Assembly: GCA_017445995.1 (NCBI GenBank)
Contig: JAFSRT010000007.1
Coordinates: 1-64,000, forward strand
DNA length: 64,000 nt
Reading direction: 5' to 3'
DNA from: Clostridia bacterium
GTDB taxonomy: Bacteria > Bacillota > Clostridia > Christensenellales > Borkfalkiaceae
Position numbers and translations under genes: made by a program. The notes beneath the pieces were generated by a model. That model worked only from the letters and a program-made list of their open reading frames with translations, was not told the DNA's origin and searched no databases. The number at the start of each line of letters is the position of its first letter. Position 1 is the stretch's first letter. Shown piece after piece: positions 15,020 through 23,004 of this stretch.

Positions 15020-15781
15020 TTAAAAATTATATTTATCTAAATTAAACGGCTTTATATCGGAATTTTTTTGACATAATACTAAAAATTCTCTGTTTTTTTT
15101 ATCGGAAACAGGCGCGGTTGTAAAGTTAATCGGAATAAGCCCGTTTTCTATTGCCGACTGAAAAATCTTTTTGCAAGCGTTTTCGTGATATACGGCGTTT
15201 TTTATTATTCCATTTTTAAACCTTATTCTTTCGTCGTTTTCAAATTGCGGTTTTATTAAAAGAATAAGGTGCTTTTTATCGTCCAAAAGATTTTTTATAA
15301 CAGGAATAATAATTGACGCAGATATAAAAGAAAGGTCGGCTGTTATAATGTCTGCCGTAACAGAAAAATCGCTTTTATTTAACAGTTTTGCATTTTTAAT
15401 TACGGGTATTACCCTATCGTCGTTTTTTAAGGTCGAGTGTAAAAGTTCGTCGTTTAAATCGACTGCAAAAACTTTTTTCGTGCCGTTTTTTAAAAGGCAG
15501 TCGGTAAATCCCCCCGTGCTTGCGCCGATATCGATTGCAATCTTATCTTTTACGCTGAACGAAAAATCTTTAAGCGCTTTAGAAAGTTTATATCCGCCGA
15601 GAGAAACAAAGGTTTCTTTCGCGCGGATTTCTATATCGTGGGCAATATTCTCGTTTATTTCGTAAGACGGCTTGTCGATAAGAAGTCCGTTTACTATAAC
15701 TTCACCGCGTTCTATCGCCTGTTTTGATTTCGTTCTCGAATCGAAATATTTGTTTACGAATAAATAGTTGTCTAATCTCAT
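15020..15781 (-). CDS. tlyA: TlyA-family rRNA 2'-O-methyltransferase
   Basis: A putative S-adenosylmethionine-dependent 2'-O-methyltransferase of rRNA; in Mycobacterium TlyA methylates 16S and 23S rRNA. The 253 residues combine an N-terminal S4 RNA-binding domain (1-62) with an FtsJ/RrmJ-like Rossmann methyltransferase containing AIDIGASTGGFTDCLL (about 80-95) and the catalytic-region KPQFE segment. It corresponds to yqxC of Bacillus, which lies at the same place before argR-recN. No Shine-Dalgarno precedes the ATG, and the ispA end hairpin lies 14-37 bases upstream. The biological target in this organism is not known. Confidence 0.9.
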   Translation of the reverse strand: MRLDNYLFVNKYFDSRTKSKQAIERGEVIVNGLLIDKPSYEINENIAHDIEIRAKETFVSLGGYKLSKALKDFSFSVKDKIAIDIGASTGGFTDCLLKNGTKKVFAVDLNDELLHSTLKNDDRVIPVIKNAKLLNKSDFSVTADIITADLSFISASIIIPVIKNLLDDKKHLILLIKPQFENDERIRFKNGIIKNAVYHENACKKIFQSAIENGLIPINFTTAPVSDKKNREFLVLCQKNSDIKPFNLDKYNF

Positions 15782-15794
15782 TTTTTATAAACAA

Positions 15795-15818
15795 AATAAC
15801 ACAATTTCTTGTGTTATT
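15795..15818 (-). terminator. Hairpin at the end of ispA, possible weak terminator
   Basis: Perfect ten-base-pair stem AATAACACAA / TTGTGTTATT with a four-base loop. It overlaps the ispA stop codon and is followed on the minus strand by a broken T-run, so termination may be partial. Confidence 0.55.
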
Positions 15819-16689
15819 TCTTTCTGTTGTATAGTTTCGTGGTAAACTCCGATAAAAATTCAGAGTTATTAACGCATTCTAAAATATAAAGGCATCTTTC
15901 ATAATACTCTTCCGCCTGCGCTTTCGCACCGTCAAGCCCGAAAATCTTTATCGAAGTCAGTTTGTTTTCTTCTTTATCTTTATGCGGTGTTTTTCCTAAT
16001 ACGCTTAAACTGCTTTCTTCGTCTAAAATATCGTCAGTAATCTGAAAGAGTATTCCGAGATTCATTGCAAACTCTTTTAATTCGTAATAATACTTATTGT
16101 TTGCTAAAATTGACGGAACAAGTACCGAACACATAATAAGTTTAGACGTTTTATTGATATAGATATTCAATAAATCGTTTTCCGTGCCTTCCTGATTGTT
16201 AAACGCCATATCGCCGACTTGCCCCGCAATCATACCCGAAGCACCCGCGCAGTTCGTAATAATCCGCATTGCTTTTATATCGTTTTGATTGCTATCGTTT
16301 TTATTAAGGCACAGTTCAAACGCCGTATTTAAAAGCGCGTCGCCGATTAAAACGCCCATTGCTTCGCCGTATTTTTTATGCGTCGAAAGTTTTCCGCGCC
16401 TGTAATCGTCGTTATCCATACACGGCAAATCGTCGTGTACTAACGAATAACTGTGAATAAACTCTATCGCAAGACAATAGTTTAGAACTTTATCTCGGCT
16501 AATACCAAGCATATCTGCAACGGCAAGGCATAAAACGGGTCTTATTCTTTTCCCGCCGTCCGCAACCGCGTATTTCATAGGTTCAAAAATCTCGCGGGGA
16601 ATATTTCCATCGTTGCGTAAAAAATACTTGTCTAAATATATCTTGAAATTATTAAGATAATTATCGTATATATCTTCGTATCCTAACAA
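15814..16689 (-). CDS. ispA: Polyprenyl (farnesyl) diphosphate synthase
   Basis: Condenses isopentenyl diphosphate with allylic diphosphates to make farnesyl (or geranyl) diphosphate, feeding undecaprenyl phosphate and quinone synthesis. The 291 residues include the first Asp-rich motif DDLPCMDNDD (about 87-96), the second DDILDEE, and a KT motif (INKTSKL). The CMD insertion in the first motif is typical of bacterial FPP synthases. It overlaps folD by seven bases. The dxs and xseAB genes that accompany ispA in Bacillus are not here. Confidence 0.94.
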   Translation of the reverse strand: MLGYEDIYDNYLNNFKIYLDKYFLRNDGNIPREIFEPMKYAVADGGKRIRPVLCLAVADMLGISRDKVLNYCLAIEFIHSYSLVHDDLPCMDNDDYRRGKLSTHKKYGEAMGVLIGDALLNTAFELCLNKNDSNQNDIKAMRIITNCAGASGMIAGQVGDMAFNNQEGTENDLLNIYINKTSKLIMCSVLVPSILANNKYYYELKEFAMNLGILFQITDDILDEESSLSVLGKTPHKDKEENKLTSIKIFGLDGAKAQAEEYYERCLYILECVNNSEFLSEFTTKLYNRKK

Positions 16690-17534
16690 GGTTTTCTCCT
16701 TTTAGCAGAGTTTAACGTATTTAAAATAAGCATTGAAATAGTCATAGGACCGACCCCACCCGGAACGGGCGTTATGTAAGACGCTTTTTTAGATACGTTA
16801 TCAAAGTCCACGTCCCCTTTAATACCTTCTTCCGTCCTGTTTATGCCGACGTCAATTACCACCGCGCCGTCCTTTACCATATCTTCTTTTATGAAATTAG
16901 GTTTTCCTATCGCGGAAACGAGAATATCGGCGGTTTTAGTTATTTCTTTTAAGTTTTCGGTTTTACTGTGGCAAATGGTTACCGTGCAGTTTTCTTGTAA
17001 TAATAAAATCGACATCGGTTTGCCGACGATATTGCTTCTGCCGACAACAACCGCGTTTTTGCCCGATAGTTCTATGCCGTACTTTTTAAGCATAGTAATA
17101 ACGCCGTAAGGCGTGCAAGAAATCGTCGTTTCTTCGCCTAAAAGCAGTTTGCCTACGTTTTCCGCCTTAAACCCGTCCACGTCCTTTTCTGCCGGTATTA
17201 AATCCAAAATCGCTCTTTCGTTTATACCTTTCGGCAACGGCAACTGAACCAAAATCCCGTCCACCCCGTCGTCGTTTGCAAGGGTAATTATTAGTTCTTT
17301 TATTTCTTCTTCCGTTGCTGTTTCGGGTAAAATATAAGATAATGATTTCATACCCACGTATTCGGTCGCTTTAATTTTGTTTTTTACGTAAACGGAAGAC
17401 GCGGGATCGTTCCCGACAAGAATAACCGCAAGAGTTATCTGGCGGTTGGTTTTTTGAAAATATTCATTGACCTTTTCTTTTATTTCGTCTTTTATTTCGG
17501 CCGATAATTTTTTCCCGTCGATTAAAATTGCCAT
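16683..17534 (-). CDS. folD: Bifunctional methylenetetrahydrofolate dehydrogenase/cyclohydrolase
   Basis: Interconverts 5,10-methylene-, methenyl- and 10-formyl-tetrahydrofolate with NADP in one-carbon metabolism. The 283 residues contain the substrate-site segment with YVKNK (Lys near 54), the GILVQLPLP motif and the KDVDGF segment, the Rossmann motif VVGRSNIVGKP and the C-terminal PVPGGVGPMT signature. It starts one base from the nusB stop and overlaps ispA, in a compact housekeeping operon. Standard length and motifs. Confidence 0.97.
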   Translation of the reverse strand: MAILIDGKKLSAEIKDEIKEKVNEYFQKTNRQITLAVILVGNDPASSVYVKNKIKATEYVGMKSLSYILPETATEEEIKELIITLANDDGVDGILVQLPLPKGINERAILDLIPAEKDVDGFKAENVGKLLLGEETTISCTPYGVITMLKKYGIELSGKNAVVVGRSNIVGKPMSILLLQENCTVTICHSKTENLKEITKTADILVSAIGKPNFIKEDMVKDGAVVIDVGINRTEEGIKGDVDFDNVSKKASYITPVPGGVGPMTISMLILNTLNSAKRRKPC

Positions 17535-17535
17535 T

Positions 17536-17925
17536 TTATTTACCCTTTACGTATTCCGCTAATATTCCGTTGACAAAGTTTGTGCTTTTTTCTGTCGAGT
17601 ATTTAGAAGATAAGTTTACGGCTTCGTTGATTGCAACGGCAATAGGCGTGTCGAAACGGTCTAATTCCGCCATACCGATAATAAGCGCGCATTTATCTAA
17701 ACTTAAAATTCTGTTTATCTTAAATCCTATCGATAATTCCGATATTTTATTAAGATATTTTTCGGTGTCCGATAAAGAATATTCTAAAAGTTTATCGGCA
17801 AAATCCGAGTCGTCCTTTGACAGATTGTTTTCTTTTTTCAAAATAGTAAAAAGCTCCTCATTATCGTTATTGAAGAGCTTGGAATATAAAGTTTTAAATA
17901 CAATTTCCCTTGCAAGACTTCTCAT
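17536..17925 (-). CDS. nusB: Transcription antitermination factor NusB
   Basis: An RNA-binding antitermination factor that acts with NusE at boxA sites, mainly in rRNA operons. The 129-residue all-helical protein starts with the family pattern RxxA(R)xxxFxxLY (here LAREIVFKTLYSK) and ends with the conserved VNxxLxxYxK tail (VNGILAEYVKGK). It follows asp23 by five bases and precedes folD, the usual Firmicutes arrangement. Confidence 0.94.
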   Translation of the reverse strand: MRSLAREIVFKTLYSKLFNNDNEELFTILKKENNLSKDDSDFADKLLEYSLSDTEKYLNKISELSIGFKINRILSLDKCALIIGMAELDRFDTPIAVAINEAVNLSSKYSTEKSTNFVNGILAEYVKGK

Positions 17926-17930
17926 ACGTG

Positions 17931-18338
17931 TTATTCCTTATTTATCGTCGTGGCTTCCTGACCGTTATCTTCTTGCGGTGTATTTTCTTCCGCCGTAATC
18001 TTATCGTTAAAGGTAATACCGTTTACGAAAATATTGACGTTTGCAATCTTATTTTCAGTCATAGATTCTACGTTGTGCCTTATTGAATCCTGTATCTTAT
18101 AAGCCATTTCAGAAATCGATTGGTTATAATTGATTTTAACGTTTACGTCAACGGTTATCTCGTTTTTCGTTGTCTTAATGCGGATAGATCTGCTTTGATT
18201 ATTCCCGTAAGTCGGAGAGATAAGCGAAACGTCTTCAAGTTCCGCAATGGACAACAAAACGATATTTTCTATAATATGTTCGCTGTAAGTAATTTTACTT
18301 TCAGGTTGCTTTTTGGTAAGTTTTTTGAATTTTTTCAT
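17931..18338 (-). CDS. yqhY: Asp23/Gls24 (DUF322) envelope stress protein, YqhY-like
   Basis: A 135-residue member of the Asp23 family. The core runs from about 17 to 105: it starts YSEHIIENIVLLSIAELEDV, contains an IRIKTTKNEITVDVNVKINYNQSI beta-rich segment and ends in VNIFVNGITF. A basic N-terminus and an acidic C-terminal tail flank it. In Bacillus YqhY is linked to lipid synthesis control, and the gene sits beside accBC and nusB. Here acc genes are absent and it lies between spoIIIAH and nusB. A weak promoter and the ribosome-binding site AGGGTGG precede it. The molecular role is uncertain. Confidence 0.9.
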   Translation of the reverse strand: MKKFKKLTKKQPESKITYSEHIIENIVLLSIAELEDVSLISPTYGNNQSRSIRIKTTKNEITVDVNVKINYNQSISEMAYKIQDSIRHNVESMTENKIANVNIFVNGITFNDKITAEENTPQEDNGQEATTINKE

Positions 18339-18370
18339 TAAAAAGAACCACCCTGTCTAATCTTACGTAT

Positions 18371-18399
18371 ATTTTACCACATATTTCTCTGTTTGCATA
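18371..18399 (-). promoter_or_regulatory. Possible asp23-nusB promoter
   Basis: Minus-strand TATGCA (18394-18399), 17-bp spacer, TAAAAT (18371-18376) in the 69-bp gap after spoIIIAH. The -35 is a poor match. A promoter here is plausible because downstream genes are needed in vegetative growth while spoIIIA is sporulation-specific. Confidence 0.4.
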
Positions 18400-18407
18400 G
18401 TGTTTTT

Positions 18408-18887
18408 TTAAGAAATAGGTATAATTTTTACGTTTTCAGGTGAAACGTTGCACTCTTCCTGTATTATCGTATAAATTAAGATTGCGTCGTCGGCACTTAA
18501 ATTTTCGCTTTTCGTTATTACGTTTATATTATTCGTTTCAAGACCTATGCATACAACCGTGTCCGAAAACCCGTATGCTTTTATAAGGTTTTCAAGATAC
18601 ATTTCCTGTTCTGATATTTTAGTTAAATTAGTTTTCATTGTAAGCGCGGTAGATAATTCGTCGGGCATACTTTCAGAAGACGCAATGATATTGTCTAACT
18701 GTAATAATTCTTCGTTTCTTGACGATAGTCTTTCCGTTCTGTACTGTTCGAAGTAATTTGCGGAAGTCTGCGCAACGGGTTCGGTTATGCTTATGCCGTC
18801 GTTAGTTAAAATGAAGTTAAAAACGGCGGTAATAGCGAGTAGTGCGACCATTGACGTTAAAATGATAATCTTTTTTTTCTTTGACAT
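18408..18887 (-). CDS. spoIIIAH: Stage III sporulation protein AH
   Basis: The mother-cell half of the SpoIIIAH-SpoIIQ channel linking mother cell and forespore. The 159-residue protein has one N-terminal membrane anchor (7-27) and an extracytoplasmic YscJ/FliF-like ring-forming domain at about 85-159. It is shorter than the Bacillus protein (about 218 aa), lacking much of the linker before the ring domain, as in many Clostridia. It is the last gene of the spoIIIA operon, 19 bp after spoIIIAG, with its own ribosome-binding site AGGAGAA. Confidence 0.9.
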   Translation of the reverse strand: MSKKKKIIILTSMVALLAITAVFNFILTNDGISITEPVAQTSANYFEQYRTERLSSRNEELLQLDNIIASSESMPDELSTALTMKTNLTKISEQEMYLENLIKAYGFSDTVVCIGLETNNINVITKSENLSADDAILIYTIIQEECNVSPENVKIIPIS

Positions 18888-18906
18888 ATTTTTCTCCTAT
18901 ATAAAA

Positions 18907-19407
18907 TTATTTTTTTGTCAGTATTTCTATCTGATTTACTTCGATATCTAAAAGCGAAATCGTCGCGCGCTGTATTTTATTGTATACGGCGATATTTTTT
19001 GCGCCTTCGCAGATTATAAGAACACCCGTGATTTTCGGATAAACTTCCTTTATCGGAACGGTTTTGCCGTTTACTATTATCGGCGTTTCTTCTATTTCCG
19101 TTTCCCCCGAACCTTCTTTTATAACCGACTTTTTTGCAAGTACGGTTTCCATGCCCGAATCGACGGCAATTATTACGTCAACGTCCCCCGCGCCTTCCAC
19201 CTTGCTTAAAACGGTTTTAAGTTTGCTCTCTAAACCGTTTATATAGTTTAATACGACGTCCGTTTCCGTTTCTTTCTTTTTTACGTTCCCCGAAAAGAAA
19301 AATACGACTAAAATTAAAATCACTAAAACGCCGACTAAAACGTATTGCAGTTTTTTATTGTTTTTAATTTTTTCTATAAAGTTTTTTTTAATATTTTCTT
19401 TATTCAT
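18907..19407 (-). CDS. spoIIIAG: Stage III sporulation protein AG
   Basis: Forms a large ring in the mother-cell membrane as part of the SpoIIIA feeding-tube apparatus. The 166 residues show a basic N-terminus, a membrane segment at about 23-42 and a ring-building domain with the conserved LSKVEGAGDVDVIIAVDSG segment (about 71-90) and GVLIICEGA (about 127-135). The insertion between these that forms the beta-triangle in Bacillus is short. It overlaps spoIIIAF by eight bases. Confidence 0.92.
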   Translation of the reverse strand: MNKENIKKNFIEKIKNNKKLQYVLVGVLVILILVVFFFSGNVKKKETETDVVLNYINGLESKLKTVLSKVEGAGDVDVIIAVDSGMETVLAKKSVIKEGSGETEIEETPIIVNGKTVPIKEVYPKITGVLIICEGAKNIAVYNKIQRATISLLDIEVNQIEILTKK

Positions 19408-19885
19408 AAATTATGATAATATCCTTATCGACGAGTAGAAAACAAGAAATATAATTTTTAATTTCTTCAATAATATTTATATTGTTGTTTTCCGCTATTA
19501 TTACTTTTTTATTTAATTTAACCGATATTTTTTTATAAACTACTTTATAATCTTTATCGGTTTCATAATCAAAATAGACTTCCCCGTTCAGGTTTTTACT
19601 TTTAAGATAGGTTTTAATAACTTTTTTATTGTATTCCAACTTATTTTCAATCGAATAGTTTAAGTAATCGGTGTTAAGGTTTTCTTCCGTTTTGTAAGCG
19701 GTATCTATCGTGATTGAAAAATCTTCCCTATTAAAATAGTTTATTATAGGTAAAATAACGGTAAGTCCCACGATTACGTTTACGCATAGTATTATCGTTT
19801 TAGAAGTCTTTCCGCTTGGAATAACAGATATAATCAGGCAGGATAAAATTGCAACGGAAATAACCGAAATAAGATATTCTTTCAT
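19400..19885 (-). CDS. spoIIIAF: Stage III sporulation protein AF
   Basis: A membrane component of the SpoIIIA complex. The 161 residues have two N-terminal membrane helices (about 4-22 and 28-48) and a soluble ring-forming-like domain at about 85-160. Both neighbours overlap it by a few bases, so the order AE-AF-AG is intact. Sequence conservation in AF is low, so the assignment rests on length, membrane layout and its place in the operon. Confidence 0.9.
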   Translation of the reverse strand: MKEYLISVISVAILSCLIISVIPSGKTSKTIILCVNVIVGLTVILPIINYFNREDFSITIDTAYKTEENLNTDYLNYSIENKLEYNKKVIKTYLKSKNLNGEVYFDYETDKDYKVVYKKISVKLNKKVIIAENNNINIIEEIKNYISCFLLVDKDIIIIYE

Positions 19886-21024
19886 ACGATAAAGTTGGCG
19901 GAAATAACGAGAAGTAAAAGAGTTATAAAGGTCATTACGCCCGTAATTATAAGCGTAATATTTAGGTAAGTTATTCCTGTAGAAAAAGACGAAATTACGT
20001 TAGATATTTCCTTATTGTTTAACGTTTCTGCGATGGCGGAAACAAGTTTTAGTATTAAAGACAAAACAGCAAGATTTATTATCGGGTTTATAAGTATTTC
20101 AATAATAAAGAAAAGGCCTATTAGCCCTATTGAGTTTTTAATTAGCGTACTTCCCGCGACGAAAAAATCTATACCACCGCCTAAAAATCCGCCGATAATC
20201 GGTACGGAGTTTGATAGCGCGTACTTTGTTATCTTAAAAGAGATGCCGTCAAACGAGTTGGACGCTATCCCTTGCGCCGTTATAAAGATGCCGAAAACGG
20301 CAACGGTTATTCCGATTATCCATTTATAAACCGATTTTAAAAGGTCTGTATATTTTGAAAAGGAAATATTACTTGAAACGTTCGATAAAACGCCGAAAAC
20401 GATTATTAAAAGTATAATCGGAAGCAGTATTATCATTACGTTATTAAGTATTAAATCGGATAGAATATTAACAATCGGTTTATATATGCCGGCGGAAGCG
20501 TGTCCACCCGACGCAATCATTAAAGTTAGGATTACGGGAGACATAATCTCGTTTAATTCCGACAGTATTTTAATAACGTTTTTAACTTTTTTAATAACGG
20601 ATATTACGCTTGTTGAAAGTATTATTACAACCGATAAAACAGATATTAAATTGACTATGTTTTTAACGCCGTTATCCTGATCGGTTTTAACGTTATTTAT
20701 TAGCGAAACGAATATTATTAAAGAAATAATTAAGATAAAGTTTTTAATCTCTAATTTAAAGTTTTTACCTATAATTTCAATAACGTATTTGTAAACGTTA
20801 TCTGCGCTACTGTCAAAGTTGCCTTTTAAGACGTTAGTTAAAAGAAGATTAAAGTCGATATTTTCAGAGTTTTCGTCGATTAGTCGGCTTATTTCAGACA
20901 AATCTAATATTTCTAATTGTTCGTCTATCGTTTCGTTAAGGTTTTCGGCTTTTACCGTAAAAGTTTTACCTGAAAAACATAAAAACGGAATAAATATTAA
21001 AACCAACAAAATAAGTTTTTTCAT
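19882..21024 (-). CDS. spoIIIAE: Stage III sporulation protein AE
   Basis: The largest membrane protein of the SpoIIIA apparatus, related to export-gate components of type III secretion. The 380 residues begin with a cleavable-looking signal (1-26), a soluble segment to about 90, and then about seven to eight membrane helices, including the conserved glycine-rich segment NSVPIIGGFLGGGIDFF. It overlaps spoIIIAD and spoIIIAF by four bases each. Identification is firm. Confidence 0.94.
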   Translation of the reverse strand: MKKLILLVLIFIPFLCFSGKTFTVKAENLNETIDEQLEILDLSEISRLIDENSENIDFNLLLTNVLKGNFDSSADNVYKYVIEIIGKNFKLEIKNFILIISLIIFVSLINNVKTDQDNGVKNIVNLISVLSVVIILSTSVISVIKKVKNVIKILSELNEIMSPVILTLMIASGGHASAGIYKPIVNILSDLILNNVMIILLPIILLIIVFGVLSNVSSNISFSKYTDLLKSVYKWIIGITVAVFGIFITAQGIASNSFDGISFKITKYALSNSVPIIGGFLGGGIDFFVAGSTLIKNSIGLIGLFFIIEILINPIINLAVLSLILKLVSAIAETLNNKEISNVISSFSTGITYLNITLIITGVMTFITLLLLVISANFIV

Positions 21025-21398
21025 AATAGACTTAAAATTACGTTATAAAAAGAATAAATAACGGGAAAAGCGACTGATAAAATAATAAGTTTTCCCAAAA
21101 TAACTAATTTATTTGAAAGCGATTTTAACCCGAAATCTTCTAAAATATCCGACGCGAACTCTACGGTAAACCCTATTCCCGTGATTTTAAGTATAACTTC
21201 TATTATTCCGCTGTCGATATTAGCCGATTCAAACAGTCGGTTAATAAAACTAATCGTATCTTCGAGATAAAATATTATTTTTGAAATAAGCATCAGGCTT
21301 GCTATTACGGTCGTTAATATCGCAAGTTCGCTGTTTATACTTTTTAGATACATTATTATACCGGCAAAAAGTATCGCCGTTATTACGATTTTTATCAT
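21021..21398 (-). CDS. spoIIIAD: Stage III sporulation protein AD
   Basis: A 125-residue membrane protein with about four hydrophobic segments, homologous to SpoIIIAC. The conserved segment VILKITGIGFTVEFASDILEDFG is seen near 65-90. With AC and AE it probably forms the membrane gate of the mother cell-forespore channel. It overlaps AE by four bases and touches AC. Confidence 0.92.
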   Translation of the reverse strand: MIKIVITAILFAGIIMYLKSINSELAILTTVIASLMLISKIIFYLEDTISFINRLFESANIDSGIIEVILKITGIGFTVEFASDILEDFGLKSLSNKLVILGKLIILSVAFPVIYSFYNVILSLL

Positions 21399-21610
21399 TA
21401 AAACAAGTTAAAAATAGTGCGTATCGAGTCGAAAAGTTCGCTTACCATATTGATTACGAAGGTTAAAACTATAACAAGCCCCGCAATGGATACGAGTGTC
21501 GCTATTTCGTCCCTGTCGCTTTTTTTTAATATCTGAACGATTACCGTTATAAGTATGCCTATTCCCGCTATCTTAAAAATAATATCAATGTTCATATCAA
21601 ATAATAACAA
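21398..21610 (-). CDS. spoIIIAC: Stage III sporulation protein AC
   Basis: A 70-residue protein with two membrane helices (about 7-25 and 34-62) separated by the charged turn KKSDRDEIATL, the standard SpoIIIAC layout. It overlaps the end of spoIIIAB by 14 bases and meets spoIIIAD at one shared base. The full AB-AC-AD order supports the call. Confidence 0.92.
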   Translation of the reverse strand: MLLFDMNIDIIFKIAGIGILITVIVQILKKSDRDEIATLVSIAGLVIVLTFVINMVSELFDSIRTIFNLF

Positions 21611-22055
21611 TAAAAATCAATAATCCGATTAAAAACCCCATTTTGATATAGAGTTTTTTATACTTTTTTTCTTCCTTTTCCGCAGTTTCGTATTTTTCGG
21701 TCAGATACTTTTTAGTAAACGTTATAAGTTCTAACTGACCCGCCTTGTCCGTTTTACCGACTTTTTCTGAATACTCAAAAAAATAGTCGTTTTCGTCTTT
21801 ACTCAAAAAGGCGATTTTTTCTTTCTTATCGTTTACGATTTTATCTTCTAAAACCCTATAAAAATATATGTCTTTATCTGACTTTTCAATAATACTTAAA
21901 AGGGTGTTATTTAAAAAAGAAACTTCGTTTTCCAAATTAGAGTTAAATTGTCGATAGTATTTATAAAAATCCTTTTTTTCGGTGTACTTAAATGATAGCC
22001 TGAACCCGATAAAAGTTGAAATTATTATTGAAATTATTCCGAAAGCGACGTTCAT
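21597..22055 (-). CDS. spoIIIAB: Stage III sporulation protein AB
   Basis: A 152-residue protein with an N-terminal membrane helix (2-20), a long helical cytoplasmic or intermembrane region (about 25-130) resembling GspF-type secretion proteins, and a C-terminal hydrophobic segment (about 135-152). In Bacillus SpoIIIAB is compared with type II secretion inner-membrane components. It overlaps spoIIIAA by four bases and spoIIIAC by 14. Confidence 0.9.
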   Translation of the reverse strand: MNVAFGIISIIISTFIGFRLSFKYTEKKDFYKYYRQFNSNLENEVSFLNNTLLSIIEKSDKDIYFYRVLEDKIVNDKKEKIAFLSKDENDYFFEYSEKVGKTDKAGQLELITFTKKYLTEKYETAEKEEKKYKKLYIKMGFLIGLLIFIVII

Positions 22056-22888
22056 ATTTCTTTCATATCTTTATCAAATGTTTTATCGATAATGCCGATA
22101 GAATCCCTTCTTAAAACAAAATACCTGCAAAATAGCCCGTCAATAAACTCTTTTTTATCTTTTAAGTTTGAAATACTGTCGGCGTGAATTGTTGCAATAA
22201 CTTTTATTCCCGAAGAAATCGCGCTACCGACAAACCGCCAGTCTGAATCGGATATCAGTTCGTCCGTTAAAACGATATCGGGCGACATTGACCTTAACGC
22301 GTAATTAAAGGCAAAATATTTGTTGGAAAAAGAGATTTTATCTATATTTTCGCCCGAAATTACGGAAAATTCGCCCCTTTCGTCTATTATTAAAATATTT
22401 TTATTTAGCGATTTATTAAGTTTTATCGCAAGGTCTTTAACTATTGTCGTTTTTCCGCAAAAGGGCGGTGCGATAATAAGCGAATTATAAACGGAATTAT
22501 TATCTATTATTTTAGAGAACACACCGTCCGAACAGCCGGAAATAAGATGTGGAATACGAATATTTACAGAACTAATATTTTTAATGGTAATAATATTATC
22601 GCCTTGATACACGCATTGTCCGCAAATGCCTATCCGTACCCCGTTTTTTGTCGTTATAAATCCGTTTTTAATATAGTCGTTATAAGCGTAAACAGATTTC
22701 TCGGTTACCGTGTTGATTATAAAATCTATATCGTCTTTTTTGCATATATAATCGGACAAAACCCTTCTTGTCCCCATATAATTTACCGTGATTTTATAAT
22801 TTTCACGAAGTCTTATTTCATAGATTTTCTCTGTCAATAAGTCCCTTATTGCGTTTAAAACTCCGTTTGATAAAAAGGATAAATCCAT
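22052..22888 (-). CDS. spoIIIAA: Stage III sporulation protein AA, secretion-type ATPase
   Basis: The ATPase of the SpoIIIA apparatus, related to type II/IV secretion ATPases. The 278 residues contain the Walker A APPFCGKTT (about 141-149), the DERGEFS acidic segment, the MSPDIVLTDEL Walker B-like segment and the ATIHADS motif. It is slightly shorter than the roughly 300 residues of Bacillus. First gene of the operon. No Shine-Dalgarno precedes the ATG, and TATATT lies seven bases upstream of it without a clear -35. A sigma-E promoter is expected but I did not find one. Confidence 0.94.
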   Translation of the reverse strand: MDLSFLSNGVLNAIRDLLTEKIYEIRLRENYKITVNYMGTRRVLSDYICKKDDIDFIINTVTEKSVYAYNDYIKNGFITTKNGVRIGICGQCVYQGDNIITIKNISSVNIRIPHLISGCSDGVFSKIIDNNSVYNSLIIAPPFCGKTTIVKDLAIKLNKSLNKNILIIDERGEFSVISGENIDKISFSNKYFAFNYALRSMSPDIVLTDELISDSDWRFVGSAISSGIKVIATIHADSISNLKDKKEFIDGLFCRYFVLRRDSIGIIDKTFDKDMKEI

Positions 22889-22921
22889 TTACTATAATAT
22901 ATTAAGAGTATTTTTTTTTAG

Positions 22922-22985
22922 AACAAAAAAACCGTAGAAAAAACTACGGTTTAAAAATAAATAAGCCACTATTAAAGTGGCTTAT
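22922..22985 (-). terminator. Tandem terminators after the ispH-rpsA fusion gene
   Basis: Two hairpins: ATAAGCCACT / AGTGGCTTAT (22961-22970 with 22976-22985) and then AAACCGTAG / CTACGGTTT (22929-22937 with 22944-22952), the second followed on the minus strand by seven T. They insulate spoIIIA from read-through. Confidence 0.88.
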
Positions 22986-23004
22986 CTTATAATCTACAAT
23001 TAAA

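Noticed and set aside
22547-22840. Plus-strand frame of 97 codons opposite spoIIIAA
   Set aside because: Shadow of the conserved ATPase gene without start signals.
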